Of a DNA stretch of 26,505 nucleotides, positions 12,377-21,287 are shown piece by piece. The stretch is from positions 1 to 26,505 of IMG/VR virus record IMGVR_UViG_3300020406_000023. The stretch is one strand, 5' to 3'. The first letter of the stretch is position 1, and every line of letters begins with the position of its first letter. The notes below the pieces were generated by a model. It worked only from the letters and a program-made list of their open reading frames with translations, was not told where the DNA came from and did not search any database. The DNA comes from a virus. Position numbers and translations under genes: made by a program.

Positions 12377-13151
12377 TGAAAAAGATGTAGTGCAAGAAGA
12401 ACAGCAATCTGCTGGCCTTATGGCTGAAGAAGCACAAAACATAGAAAGCGAGGAGAAAAATGCCGAAGAAGAAGGAATATCTCACATCCAAAATGAAGAA
12501 GCTGGAACAGAAGAAGAACTTGGAGAAGGCGAAATCTACGAAAGGCCGGACTGGTTTCCTGAAAAATTTTGGGATGAAAGAGATGGTCCAAACATTGAGA
12601 ACATGGCTAAAAGCATTAATCACCTGGAGAAAAAGTTAGGCGAGACAGCACCTGATAAATATGATTTATCTGAAGTTGGTGTTGATCCTGATGATGCAGT
12701 CATCCAGGCTGTACTTGAGTTTGGAAAAGAAAAACAACTATCAAACAAATCTGTAACTGGTTTGATCAATAAAGTTATAGAAATAACTGGTGGTGTACAA
12801 CAAGAAGAAGAAATCAATATAGCCCAGGAAAAAGAAAAGCTTGGTGTCAATGCTTCAGAAATAATTCAATCGAATATTAACTGGAGTAAAAAACTTGTAG
12901 CTGATGGTGTCTTCACCAATGATGACTACAAAGAACTTGAGGTTCTTGGTGGCACTGCTGAAGGTCAAAGAGTGATGCAAAAAATTAGAGGTCTGATAAA
13001 CGGCAAGCAAGAGATACCAACAGTTTCTATTGAAGGCGATATGCCTGATAAAACAGAACTCCAGGCAATGGTGGCTGATCCTAAATATCAAACTGATCCG
13101 GTTTACAGAAAGAAAGTGGAAAGAGCATTTGAACAAGCCTATGGCACTTAA
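12369..13151 (+). CDS. Capsid scaffold/assembly protein
   Basis: The 260-aa product lies between portal and capsid genes, where T7 has scaffold gp9. The first 55 residues are extremely acidic (E-rich), followed by RPDWFPEKFWDERDG, a motif common to T7-like scaffolds (P.WLP.KF..). A helical central part follows, and the C-terminus (about 215-260) carries TELQAMVADPKYQTDPVYRKK, another scaffold hallmark. The basic helix at the end probably binds the coat protein. It would guide procapsid shell assembly and exit before DNA fills the head. The start overlaps the previous gene by 8 bases. Confidence 0.88.
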   Translation: MNDEKDVVQEEQQSAGLMAEEAQNIESEEKNAEEEGISHIQNEEAGTEEELGEGEIYERPDWFPEKFWDERDGPNIENMAKSINHLEKKLGETAPDKYDLSEVGVDPDDAVIQAVLEFGKEKQLSNKSVTGLINKVIEITGGVQQEEEINIAQEKEKLGVNASEIIQSNINWSKKLVADGVFTNDDYKELEVLGGTAEGQRVMQKIRGLINGKQEIPTVSIEGDMPDKTELQAMVADPKYQTDPVYRKKVERAFEQAYGT

Positions 13152-13299
13152 TGTATTCTAGACTTTACAAACTACTATATGTTGGTGTATCGTCTTCATA
13201 GATCGATAACTCTCGTCAGCCGATCATACTTGTATAAAAGTTGAGGTCGGATTTTCCGGTAACCAAAACGATGTAATAATTTAACTATGGAGAAGCTTT
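13152..13299 (+). promoter_or_regulatory. Untranslated leader before the capsid gene with inverted repeats
   Basis: This 148-base gap is one of only three sizeable breaks in the late region. It contains GATCG (13201-13205) facing CGATC (13221-13225), a CCGA/TCGG pair beyond it, a small CGGA-TTT-TCCG hairpin (13248-13258) and the clear ribosome-binding site GGAGAAG (13289-13295) before the capsid ATG. A TATAAA at 13233 lacks a convincing -35 box. The most abundant virion protein follows, so an extra promoter or an RNA-processing site is plausible, but the sequence does not decide. No gene is seen apart from a 16-codon frame from 13151. Confidence 0.3.
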
Positions 13300-14154
13300 A
13301 TGGCTACAACACTAAGTCCAGCATTTGTGACTTTATTTGAAGCCGAGGTTCATCAAGCTTATCAAGGCTCTGCCACTCTTAGAAATGTTGCTCGTATGAG
13401 AACTGGAGTGGAAGGTAGCACTGCTAAGTTTCCGATCTTGGCTAAAGGTTCAGCTTCAGTTAGAACACCTTCAACTGATGTTGTTCCATTAAATGGTACA
13501 TTTTCAAGTGTAACTGCAACTCTTACTGATTATGTTGCTTCTGAATATTCAGACATATTCAACCAGGCAAAAATCAACTTTGATGAAAGACAAGAGCTTG
13601 CAAAGTTAGTTGGAAATGCAATAGGAAGAAGAGAAGATCAAATCATTATTGATGCATTGATAGCTGGTTCTGCTGGAACTACAGTGGCTAATACTGTTGT
13701 TACTTCAGGTTCTGCAAGTGCTTCAGATTTGAATGTAGGAAAGATAATCGAAGCGAAAAAAGGTATGGATGCTAAATCAGTTCCACCTACAGATCGCCAC
13801 ATGATTATCCATGCCAACTCACTAGCATCATTGCTTGGCGATGAAAGAGCAATTTCAGCAGACTTTGCTCAGGTTCAGGCATTAGTCAGAGGTGAAGTAA
13901 ACTCATTCATGGGTTTTGAAATTCACATGATTGGTGATCGTGATGAAGGTGGACTTCCAAAAGATGGGTCTAATGACAGAACTTGCCTGGCATTTCATAG
14001 AGATGCTATAGGTTGTGCTGTTGGTATCCCACCTAAAACAGAAGTAAACTACATTCCTGAGAAAACTTCCTTCTTAGTAACAGCAATGTATTCTGCTGGA
14101 GCAATCGTGATTGATGCGAATGGTCTAGTCGATATCACTTGTAGGGAGAGTTAA
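13300..14154 (+). CDS. Major capsid protein
   Basis: The 284-aa product has the expected position after the scaffold and a strong GGAGAAG site. Sequence features fit HK97-fold coat proteins of podoviruses: an N-terminal helix ending with FEAEVHQAYQGSATLRNVAR, an E-loop-like strand region (FPILAKGSASVRTPST), a long spine helix (RQELAKLVGNAIGRREDQII with IDALI), P-domain strands with DRHMIIHANSLASLLGDERA, and FMGFEIHMIGDR near the end. The PPKTEV...KTSFLVTAMYSAGAIVID C-terminal stretch is the usual A-domain end. It is shorter than T7 gp10A, so it belongs to a different coat subgroup, of the kind seen in marine podoviruses. Confidence 0.93.
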   Translation: MATTLSPAFVTLFEAEVHQAYQGSATLRNVARMRTGVEGSTAKFPILAKGSASVRTPSTDVVPLNGTFSSVTATLTDYVASEYSDIFNQAKINFDERQELAKLVGNAIGRREDQIIIDALIAGSAGTTVANTVVTSGSASASDLNVGKIIEAKKGMDAKSVPPTDRHMIIHANSLASLLGDERAISADFAQVQALVRGEVNSFMGFEIHMIGDRDEGGLPKDGSNDRTCLAFHRDAIGCAVGIPPKTEVNYIPEKTSFLVTAMYSAGAIVIDANGLVDITCRES

Positions 14155-14155
14155 T

Positions 14156-14437
14156 ATGGCATTTAGTAGAACTGGATGGAATCCAATCGGTGGTCAATCC
14201 AAAAAAGGAGTAGCCCCACAACTATTTACTTACACAACAACAGATGCAGTAGGAACTGTAGATGGTGCTGGATACTTCAATGATGTATCCGATGATGTAA
14301 GTGTAGGCGATGTCATTATATCTGTAACAAGCACTGGTGGTACATTAGCATCATCAATACACACTGTAGTTTCAAATGCTTCAGGTGTTGTTGATGTAAG
14401 TGATGGAACATCAATTTCTCAGACAGATAGTGACTAA
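14156..14437 (+). CDS. Small beta-rich protein after capsid gene, possible head decoration
   Basis: The 93-aa product follows the capsid gene at once. It opens with a basic, polar leader (TGWNPIGGQSKKGVAPQLFT) followed by strands: YTTTDAVGTVDGAGYFNDV, VGDVIISV and a VVSNASGVVDV end with TDSD. Proteins with YxxxDxxxxVxxxGYF and VGDxI in this position are frequent in podoviruses of marine samples. The pattern suggests a small virion-surface or stabilising protein, but I know no experiment. It has no membrane segment. Its own ribosome-binding site is AGGGAGAG before the ATG. Confidence 0.7.
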   Translation: MAFSRTGWNPIGGQSKKGVAPQLFTYTTTDAVGTVDGAGYFNDVSDDVSVGDVIISVTSTGGTLASSIHTVVSNASGVVDVSDGTSISQTDSD

Positions 14438-14455
14438 CAACTAAAAGGCGAGGAT

Positions 14456-15073
14456 ATGGCTGAAGGCGATACTGATGTAAGCATTTGTTCACAAGCTCTC
14501 CTTCTACTTGGAGCAAATCAAATCACTTCGTTTGCAGACGGCACAGCCCCTAGCTCAGTCTGCTCAGTGCTATATCCTCGTGTCAAAGCACAAACCCTGG
14601 GAATGTATCCCTGGTCCTTTACACTAACAAAACAGCAGTTAGGCCAACTTACAACGACACCTACGAATGTTTACTTGTATGCTTACCAACTACCATCAGA
14701 TATGTTTAATGGTGTTCCAAGGGCCGTATATGCTTCTTTATCAACTGGTACATTGCCTAAGATAACTGAGTATGAAATCCAGGGTGATCAATTATTTACA
14801 AATGAAACAACAATAGTTTTAGATTATCAAAAGCTAGTGTCTGAAGTTGATATGCCGGCATACTTTGTACAGATGCTAGTCTATCAGATGGCCTGGCATT
14901 TAGCCGAGCCAGTTACAGATCAAACAACAAAAAGTGATTATTGGCGAACTGTAGCTTTGGGAACACCTTCTGAAAATATGAGAGGTGGATATTTTAGACA
15001 AGCAATAAACATAGATGGGGCTGGACAATCAAAAACAGTTATAGCTGATTATTTACTGACTGAGGTACGATAA
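14456..15073 (+). CDS. Tail tubular protein A (T7 gp11-like)
   Basis: The 205-aa product is the length of T7 gp11 (196 aa) and carries family motifs: ICSQALLLLGANQITSF at the start, a LYPRVKAQTLGMYPWSFTL segment, Y-x-LPSDM, then YEIQGDQLFTNE and a LVYQMAWHLAEPVT helix. It attaches to the portal and forms the gatekeeper ring on which tail tubular protein B assembles. It is preceded by a GGCGAGGA site. The TAA overlaps the ATG of tail tubular protein B (TAATG), so the partners are made together. Confidence 0.93.
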   Translation: MAEGDTDVSICSQALLLLGANQITSFADGTAPSSVCSVLYPRVKAQTLGMYPWSFTLTKQQLGQLTTTPTNVYLYAYQLPSDMFNGVPRAVYASLSTGTLPKITEYEIQGDQLFTNETTIVLDYQKLVSEVDMPAYFVQMLVYQMAWHLAEPVTDQTTKSDYWRTVALGTPSENMRGGYFRQAINIDGAGQSKTVIADYLLTEVR

Positions 15074-17106
15074 TGTCTAGAGTTACCCAGTACCAATCAA
15101 ACTTTACAGTAGGTGAGATTGATCCCCTTCTATTTGGTAGAATTGATATACAACAATATGCATCAGCTTTAGAAAAAGCACAGAATGTTGTTGTGCTTCC
15201 CCAGGGTGGTTTTGAAAGACGGCCTGGTTTGAGATTTATGTTAGATATAACATCCCACCTGGGTGGATCATTTACAACATTAGATGGTATTAGATTAATT
15301 TCTTTTGAATTTTCTACGACACAATCATATATGCTGGTGTTTGTTAAAAACACAACTAGCAATACCAGGATGTTTGTCTTTGCAAATGGTCAACAGATTA
15401 CAAACATCAATAGTTCCGGTAATGATTTTCTTGTTTGTGCCTTGGGTGATATCGATCTTGATCGTTTGTACTTTACTCAAAGTGCAGATACTTTGATCCT
15501 GGTCCATGAAGATATGTCTCCTAAATCTATAGTTAGAGGTGGTAGTAATTCTAGCTGGACATTTTCAACTATATCACTGACATCTCCAAAACATGCATTT
15601 ACTTTATCAACTAGCAATCCCTCTGCTACAATAACACCGGATGCTGTAGACGGCACAGTCAATATTACAGCATCATCTTCAGTCTTTTCATCATCCCATG
15701 TTGATCAGTATATCAATGTTCTAAATGGGTTTGGAAGAGCTAGGATAGTTGAGTTCACCTCCGGAACGGCTGTAAAGGTTGTCACCGAGTTTCCTTTCTT
15801 TGAAAAAGATGTAGCTATAGCATCCGGTTCTTGGGAACTTGAGCAAGGGTATGAAGATGTCTTTTCAAGCACTAGAGGTTTTCCAAGGACATGCACATTC
15901 CATGAAGGAAGATTATTTTTTGGTGGCAGTAAATCTTTACCTAATGCTTTGTTTGGATCTAAGATTGGTGACTTTTTTAAATTTAAAGCACATGAATCTT
16001 TAGATGACGATGCTTTGTTTGTGACGATAGCCACCGATAGTGTCAATGCTATTACAGCTATGAGATCAGGAAGAGACCTACAGATATTCACAACTGATGC
16101 AGAGTTCTTCGTTCCCCAGGCTGATCTAGATCCTATTACACCATCTAACCTGGTTATCAAAAATGCTACAAGACGAGGATCGAAAGAAGGTATCAAACCA
16201 GTGTCGGCAGAAGGTGGTACATTATTTATTCAACGAGAGGGCAAGGCTCTAAGAGAGTTTTTATTTAGTGATGTTGATCTAAACTATCAGGCTAATAATA
16301 TTTCATTGCTGTCATCACACTTATTGAAAACACCTAGGTCTATGGCATTGAGAGTTGCAACATCTACTGATGATGGTGATCTTCTTTTGATTACAAATGA
16401 CCAGGATGGAACAATGGGTGTATTCTCTATTTTAAGATCACAGAATGTTGTAGCTCCTTCAGAGTTTGTAACCGATGGTAAGTTTCTTGATGTAGGTGTT
16501 GATATCACAGATATTTATGTTGTGACAGAAAGAACAATCAATAGTGCTACAAAAAGATATGTTGAGATGTTTGATGATCAAAGAACAACAGATGCAAACA
16601 TACAATACTTTTCAGGGGCAACTACTCCTGATCAATCTTTACCAGGTAATACAACTTGCTCCAACCTATCTCACCTGGAAGCTAAGACTGTTGATGTCGT
16701 TAGAGACAACTTTGTTCTGACTGACAAGACTGTATCGAGTGGAGCTATAACTATAGATGAAGCACCAACAACATTTGTTGAGGTTGGCCTTCCCTACACT
16801 GTAGAAGTAAAGACATTACCAGCAGAACCAAAGTTATCATCAGGAGTTGTTGTTTCTAGAAAAAGAAGAATATTAGAAGCTTCTCCAGTTTTAGATCGTA
16901 CACAAAATATTGCTATCAATGGTTTTGAAGTGCCATTAGAAACACTGCCATATACTATGGGTTCTGTTCCAACAACATTTACTGGCAGAAAAAGAATAGC
17001 ACCTTTACTAGGATACAGTGACACAGCACAAATAACATTTACACAAACACAACCTCTATTCGCAACTGTGTTAGGAGTAGAGTACAAACTAAGTACTGGA
17101 CAATAA
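15073..17106 (+). CDS. Tail tubular protein B (T7 gp12-like nozzle)
   Basis: The 677-aa protein begins with YQSNFTVGEIDPLLFGRIDI and QQYASALEKAQNVVVLPQGG then FERRPGL, the standard opening of the gp12 family, and is rich in beta strands throughout (T7 gp12 is 794 aa). Inner features such as a GFPRTCTFHEGRLFFGGSK motif and FFVPQADLDPITPSNL followed by ATRRGS are typical of the family's propeller. It forms the tapered nozzle of the short tail. It overlaps its partner upstream by one base and is separated by one base from the first internal protein. Confidence 0.95.
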   Translation: MSRVTQYQSNFTVGEIDPLLFGRIDIQQYASALEKAQNVVVLPQGGFERRPGLRFMLDITSHLGGSFTTLDGIRLISFEFSTTQSYMLVFVKNTTSNTRMFVFANGQQITNINSSGNDFLVCALGDIDLDRLYFTQSADTLILVHEDMSPKSIVRGGSNSSWTFSTISLTSPKHAFTLSTSNPSATITPDAVDGTVNITASSSVFSSSHVDQYINVLNGFGRARIVEFTSGTAVKVVTEFPFFEKDVAIASGSWELEQGYEDVFSSTRGFPRTCTFHEGRLFFGGSKSLPNALFGSKIGDFFKFKAHESLDDDALFVTIATDSVNAITAMRSGRDLQIFTTDAEFFVPQADLDPITPSNLVIKNATRRGSKEGIKPVSAEGGTLFIQREGKALREFLFSDVDLNYQANNISLLSSHLLKTPRSMALRVATSTDDGDLLLITNDQDGTMGVFSILRSQNVVAPSEFVTDGKFLDVGVDITDIYVVTERTINSATKRYVEMFDDQRTTDANIQYFSGATTPDQSLPGNTTCSNLSHLEAKTVDVVRDNFVLTDKTVSSGAITIDEAPTTFVEVGLPYTVEVKTLPAEPKLSSGVVVSRKRRILEASPVLDRTQNIAINGFEVPLETLPYTMGSVPTTFTGRKRIAPLLGYSDTAQITFTQTQPLFATVLGVEYKLSTGQ

Positions 17107-17107
17107 C

Positions 17108-17647
17108 ATGACAGTAGCAGTCGCATCATTAGTATTAGCTGGAGTAAGTGCATTTGCTCAGATAAAAGCCGGAGAAGCACAAAAGAAGGCATACTACTCT
17201 CAGGCACGATTTAAGGAACTTGAAGGCCGTATAGAAGCAGTGAAGGCAAAAGAGCAAGGCACAAAAGCTTTGGAGAACACAAGACGAGCTTTAGCTTCTG
17301 TAAATGCTACAGCTTTTGCTGGTGGCCTAGAGCCTACAATCGGCACACCAAATACATTTGCAATCAACAATATTATAAAACCTGGTACATCAGACTTTTT
17401 TACTGCCAGGGATAATGCATTCTTAGCAATCAGTTCTTCTCAGGCCCAAGCCCAAGATTTACGTTTTGCTGGAAGGCAAGCAAAGCAACAAGGATATATA
17501 AGTGCTTTAGGAACTCTTGCCAGTGCTGGCATGAACTATGCTTCATTAGGTGGTCCTGGAACTACTGGAACAACCGGCACAACATCTACTGGCATGACAA
17601 GAGGTCCAAGTCCTGGTTTTTATCAGGCAAGGTATGGAGCTAGATAG
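17108..17647 (+). CDS. Internal virion/ejection protein, T7 gp14-like
   Basis: The 179-aa product is near the length of T7 gp14 (196 aa) and lies right after tail tubular B, as gp14 does. The N-terminus is hydrophobic and small-residue rich (VAVASLVLAGVSAFAQI), followed by a long helix with the Q/K/E/A pattern GEAQKKAYYSQARFKE. A second helical half ends in a G/T-rich tail. gp14-type proteins leave the virion first and insert in the outer membrane to begin the DNA ejection channel. The stop TAG overlaps the GTG start of the next gene. Confidence 0.82.
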   Translation: MTVAVASLVLAGVSAFAQIKAGEAQKKAYYSQARFKELEGRIEAVKAKEQGTKALENTRRALASVNATAFAGGLEPTIGTPNTFAINNIIKPGTSDFFTARDNAFLAISSSQAQAQDLRFAGRQAKQQGYISALGTLASAGMNYASLGGPGTTGTTGTTSTGMTRGPSPGFYQARYGAR

Positions 17648-19512
17648 TGGCTAGAACAAGGTTTCAATCATTATCATCTAGAATACAACTTGGTAATATC
17701 CAAGGGCCTTCCGGTATTGGAGCAAGAGAGCAAGGTAGGACATTGAGTTTGTTGAGCAGTGAGCTTAACAAAATGAGTAACTTTTTTTTCAAAAGAGCAG
17801 AAGCAGAAGCACAAATACAAGGTGAAAAATTTGGTGCTGAGAACACTCCGACTGTACAAGACTATCAAAAATCTATAGCCAAAGGTGAGAACCCTTTAGA
17901 ACAATTTGATAGAAAAACAGTTTTTGGATCATCTGCATTTAACCAGGTAGCCAAGACACTTGGTAACAGTCTTATTGTTTCTGCTAGTAATCAAATGAAT
18001 CAAAGGTTTCTAGAGGTAGAACAAACTCCAATAAGTATTGATGAATTTAAAAAAGACCTGAATGCAATAATTTTAGAAACATCCAAACTAGCATATGACA
18101 TCTCACCTGGGATTGGTGAACAAATTACATCTGATCTAAGTATTAAGGCTAATGGTCACTTTTACAAGTATGGTGTTCAGCTAAATAAAATTACAACTCG
18201 TGGTTTACAAAGTGGTGCAACATTAATTTTAGATAATCACCTTAATAATTTAGAGAGTGAAATAACAGCTATACTTCCAAAAAACACAGACACTGTAAAT
18301 CAAAAAGAACTTGCACAAAAAATATATGGCAAGGGTGGTATCAAAGACAGTCTGTTAAACAAATACAGTCAAACGATGATTGGTGCTAGATTTGAAAAAG
18401 AAGCATTTAGATCAGGTGTAAAAGATTGGAACACAGCATTCAAGACAAGTATGTTCTCAACACTCAAAACATTAGCACTCAACAATGGTAAAGATGTATC
18501 AGACATTACAGATGATCTAAGAAGAGGTAAAGCCACTGGTGATAAAATTATAGATGCTTTGGTATCAGGCTTGTCCGGAGTTGATAGGAAACAACTTGCT
18601 ACTGAAATCACAACTATGGTAAATAATCAAAACTCAATAGAAGATTTAGCTGATGAAGAAACAAATGCTTTAGCTGGTGCAACAGCTTCAGAACTAGAAG
18701 TTAAAATTACTAACGACATAGAGCAAGGAAAACCTCAAGCGACAATAATTGCAGATTTAGCTAAGTTAAAAAAACTTGTTGATCTAGACGATGAAACAAA
18801 TGCTTGGGAAACTTTGACAAAAAAGAACAACAAGGCTGGTGGTGTTAGAACTGTTAGTGTTCAAAAAACATTTCTAGACTTGAACAAGAAAGCTGGGTTT
18901 GGAACACTTACATATAAACAACTTAACGATAAGGCTGACCAACTAATACCAAAAGATTTTAATTCAATACTTACAAAACTTAATGGCCAGCAATCACAGA
19001 GCTTTGCAGATGCTAAAACTATACTGGCAAAAGAATTAGGATTTTTAGTTGATAGAGAAATAAGAGATCAGAAAGATCCACAATATGCAAAAGGCGAAGT
19101 GTTTGTACAGATACTCGGTAAACTGCAAGAACAAGAGTTGAACTACAATAAAACAAAAACCACTGCCGATGCTCCCTTTAATCATGTGAAGGTTGTGCAA
19201 GATTTAGTTAAAGTAGATGGTGAACTAATTTTACAAGAAATATTTACAAAAAAAAGAGATAGCTTCAAAAGAAATTACTTTGATACTTTTGTTAGAGAAT
19301 TTCCTGATTTGATATCTGCTGATCAGCCTATGACAAGAGCAAATGTTTTAAAGATGGAAGATAGGCTAGAGGATATGCTTGAAGATAAAAACAAAAGAAA
19401 AGGAGTTAAAGGCACATTTGAATCAGGCAACGAGAAAAAAGAAAAAGCAAGAATTGAAACATTTATATCAATTACAAAAAGTATGCTTGCTGAAGAAAGG
19501 TTTAGCCAATGA
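17647..19512 (+). CDS. Internal virion/ejection protein, gp15-like (621 aa)
   Basis: It starts with GTG at 17647, overlapping the previous stop (TAGTG), with GGAG upstream. The product is long, hydrophilic and mostly helical with many K, E and Q, lacking membrane segments: the character of T7 gp15, which occupies this place. The N-terminal region has RIQLGNIQGPSGIGAREQG and a helix with FKRAEAEAQIQGEKF. The remainder alternates helices with charged linkers. It probably joins the periplasmic part of the ejection channel. I rely on context and composition, since no catalytic motif is visible. Confidence 0.75.
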   Translation: MARTRFQSLSSRIQLGNIQGPSGIGAREQGRTLSLLSSELNKMSNFFFKRAEAEAQIQGEKFGAENTPTVQDYQKSIAKGENPLEQFDRKTVFGSSAFNQVAKTLGNSLIVSASNQMNQRFLEVEQTPISIDEFKKDLNAIILETSKLAYDISPGIGEQITSDLSIKANGHFYKYGVQLNKITTRGLQSGATLILDNHLNNLESEITAILPKNTDTVNQKELAQKIYGKGGIKDSLLNKYSQTMIGARFEKEAFRSGVKDWNTAFKTSMFSTLKTLALNNGKDVSDITDDLRRGKATGDKIIDALVSGLSGVDRKQLATEITTMVNNQNSIEDLADEETNALAGATASELEVKITNDIEQGKPQATIIADLAKLKKLVDLDDETNAWETLTKKNNKAGGVRTVSVQKTFLDLNKKAGFGTLTYKQLNDKADQLIPKDFNSILTKLNGQQSQSFADAKTILAKELGFLVDREIRDQKDPQYAKGEVFVQILGKLQEQELNYNKTKTTADAPFNHVKVVQDLVKVDGELILQEIFTKKRDSFKRNYFDTFVREFPDLISADQPMTRANVLKMEDRLEDMLEDKNKRKGVKGTFESGNEKKEKARIETFISITKSMLAEERFSQ

Positions 19513-21287
19513 TGGTATTTGATGAAGATCAGATTTTATCAGAAATATTTGCTAGTAATACACTAAGAGACAAAGGTGTAAATCTAAACATTGCAATTTC
19601 AGAAAATGGTGCAAACATCCAAAAACAAAGGACTATTATTGATGAAGCAGTAGATGTTGTAAAAGCGACTCCAGGTGCTGTTGGTGATTTTGGTGTAGGT
19701 GTTGCTAAAGGTGTTCCAGGTGGTGCAAGTAAGTTTGGTACTGAGATAATGGACACTATCACTAATGGTGCATACAGCAAATCATTTATACCTTTTGTAA
19801 ATGAAAAGTTACCTATCATAGGTGATATAAATAATTATATAAATAATTTGTTGAAGCCTGAAGGCACTGCTCAAAAAGCTGGTGCTGGTTTTGGTGAAGC
19901 CATTGGTCAGGTGGTTGTACCTGGTGCTGTGGGAGCAAAAGCTCTTCAAGGTGCTAATATTTCATCATCATTTTTGAGAAATGTTTTAGGCTATGGCACG
20001 GCTGAAGTTATAGGCATGAACCCAAAAGACCCTGGGTTAATTGAGCTTGGTACATCTTTATTCGTATCTAATGATAATTTAAAACAAGAAATAATAAACA
20101 GCCTAAAAGCCGATGAAGATCAATCTGTATTAATGCAAAAAATACAAAAAGCACCACAAAGGTTTTTTGAGGGTGGTATTGTAGGAGAAGCATTAGGCAA
20201 GGCTCTAGAAGGTGTTGGTGTTTTATATAGGGCTATGAAAGGTAGTGATAAGATTAAGAATGCCTTGCAGAACATTGGAGAAAAAGCCCAGGGTGAATTA
20301 GACCTAGATGCTAATACGACTACCCTATCCATGAATGCTGTAGGTGAAGCAGATAAATTAATCAAACAAGGTTTAGCAAAGTTAAAAAAACCAACTGATA
20401 AAGAAGATGGTATACTTGCGTTTCATGGTAGTGGTGCAGACTTTGATGAATTTAAATTAAGTAAGATAGGAACTGGTGAAGGTAATCAGGCTTTTGGATA
20501 TGGTTTATATTTTACTGACAGTGAGGACATAGCTAAGTTTTACAAAAATCAAATCTTGAAAACACAAAATGTAGAATTTAAGGGCAAGCCCATAAAATTT
20601 ATGTCAGATAAACAAGATATTAGCGATAAAGATGCTGTTTTAAGTAAGGTAAGAGATAGAATTATAGGTGGTAAATTTGATGCAAAAGAAGCTATTGATA
20701 ATGTAAAATATGAATATGAGCAAACAATAGAAAATAGTTTTGATTTGACTAATGATCTTAAAGGCATTGATAAAATAGATTATGAAAGATTAAAATCAAG
20801 TTTAGATTTTATTAATAATTTAGATGTCAATGATTTTGATTATCAACCAGGCAAACTTTATAAAGTAAATCTGAAAACTACAATTCAAGATTTATTAGAC
20901 TATGATTTACCTCTAAAAGATCAGCCTGATAATATTAAAAAAGCAATCAAAAAACTAAATTTAGATTTTATAAATGAAAATAGCACTGGAGAGGATATTT
21001 ACGACCTAATAGCTGTTAGAAAGTTCAGTTTAGGAGATAATAAGTTAGATAGAGATATGTTAAAATTTGACGACAAAAGAGTTAGCGAGTTGTTAAATTC
21101 AGTAGGTATAAAAGGTTTAAAATTTAAATCAGGCCAATTATCAGGTATTGAAGATAGTAAGGATACTAATTTTGTAATATTTGATGATAAAATCATAAAC
21201 ATTTTGGCTAAATATGGAATAGTTGGTCCAGTTGCTGTCAGTTCCTTGGGCTTATCTAAACAAGGGGATGATGATGGCTCTACTTGA
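19509..21287 (+). CDS. Ejected virion protein with ADP-ribosyltransferase-like domain
   Basis: The 592-aa product has two parts. Residues 1-250 are small-residue rich and amphipathic (KATPGAVGDFGVGVAKGVPG, then a GAGFGEAIGQVVVPGAVGAK stretch), like membrane-active ejection proteins. From about residue 302 it matches the ADP-ribosyltransferase domain of phage polyvalent proteins: FHGSGADFDEFKLSKIGTGE (H306-G-S), FGYGLYFTD, and a C-terminal VGIKGLKF...NFVIFDD..I. This is the H-Y type of ART fold, binding NAD+. The third catalytic position is not certain by eye. Position among the internal proteins means it would enter the cell with the DNA and could modify host proteins early. Its start overlaps the previous gene by 4 bases. 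Confidence 0.75.
   Translation: MMVFDEDQILSEIFASNTLRDKGVNLNIAISENGANIQKQRTIIDEAVDVVKATPGAVGDFGVGVAKGVPGGASKFGTEIMDTITNGAYSKSFIPFVNEKLPIIGDINNYINNLLKPEGTAQKAGAGFGEAIGQVVVPGAVGAKALQGANISSSFLRNVLGYGTAEVIGMNPKDPGLIELGTSLFVSNDNLKQEIINSLKADEDQSVLMQKIQKAPQRFFEGGIVGEALGKALEGVGVLYRAMKGSDKIKNALQNIGEKAQGELDLDANTTTLSMNAVGEADKLIKQGLAKLKKPTDKEDGILAFHGSGADFDEFKLSKIGTGEGNQAFGYGLYFTDSEDIAKFYKNQILKTQNVEFKGKPIKFMSDKQDISDKDAVLSKVRDRIIGGKFDAKEAIDNVKYEYEQTIENSFDLTNDLKGIDKIDYERLKSSLDFINNLDVNDFDYQPGKLYKVNLKTTIQDLLDYDLPLKDQPDNIKKAIKKLNLDFINENSTGEDIYDLIAVRKFSLGDNKLDRDMLKFDDKRVSELLNSVGIKGLKFKSGQLSGIEDSKDTNFVIFDDKIINILAKYGIVGPVAVSSLGLSKQGDDDGST

Noticed and set aside
13151-13201. 16-codon frame after the scaffold gene (TAATG start)
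   Set aside because: Too short and without motif; it could be a leader peptide but nothing supports it.
15705-16196. 163-codon minus-strand frame opposite tail tubular protein B
   Set aside because: Antisense shadow of a certain gene; no start signal or motif.
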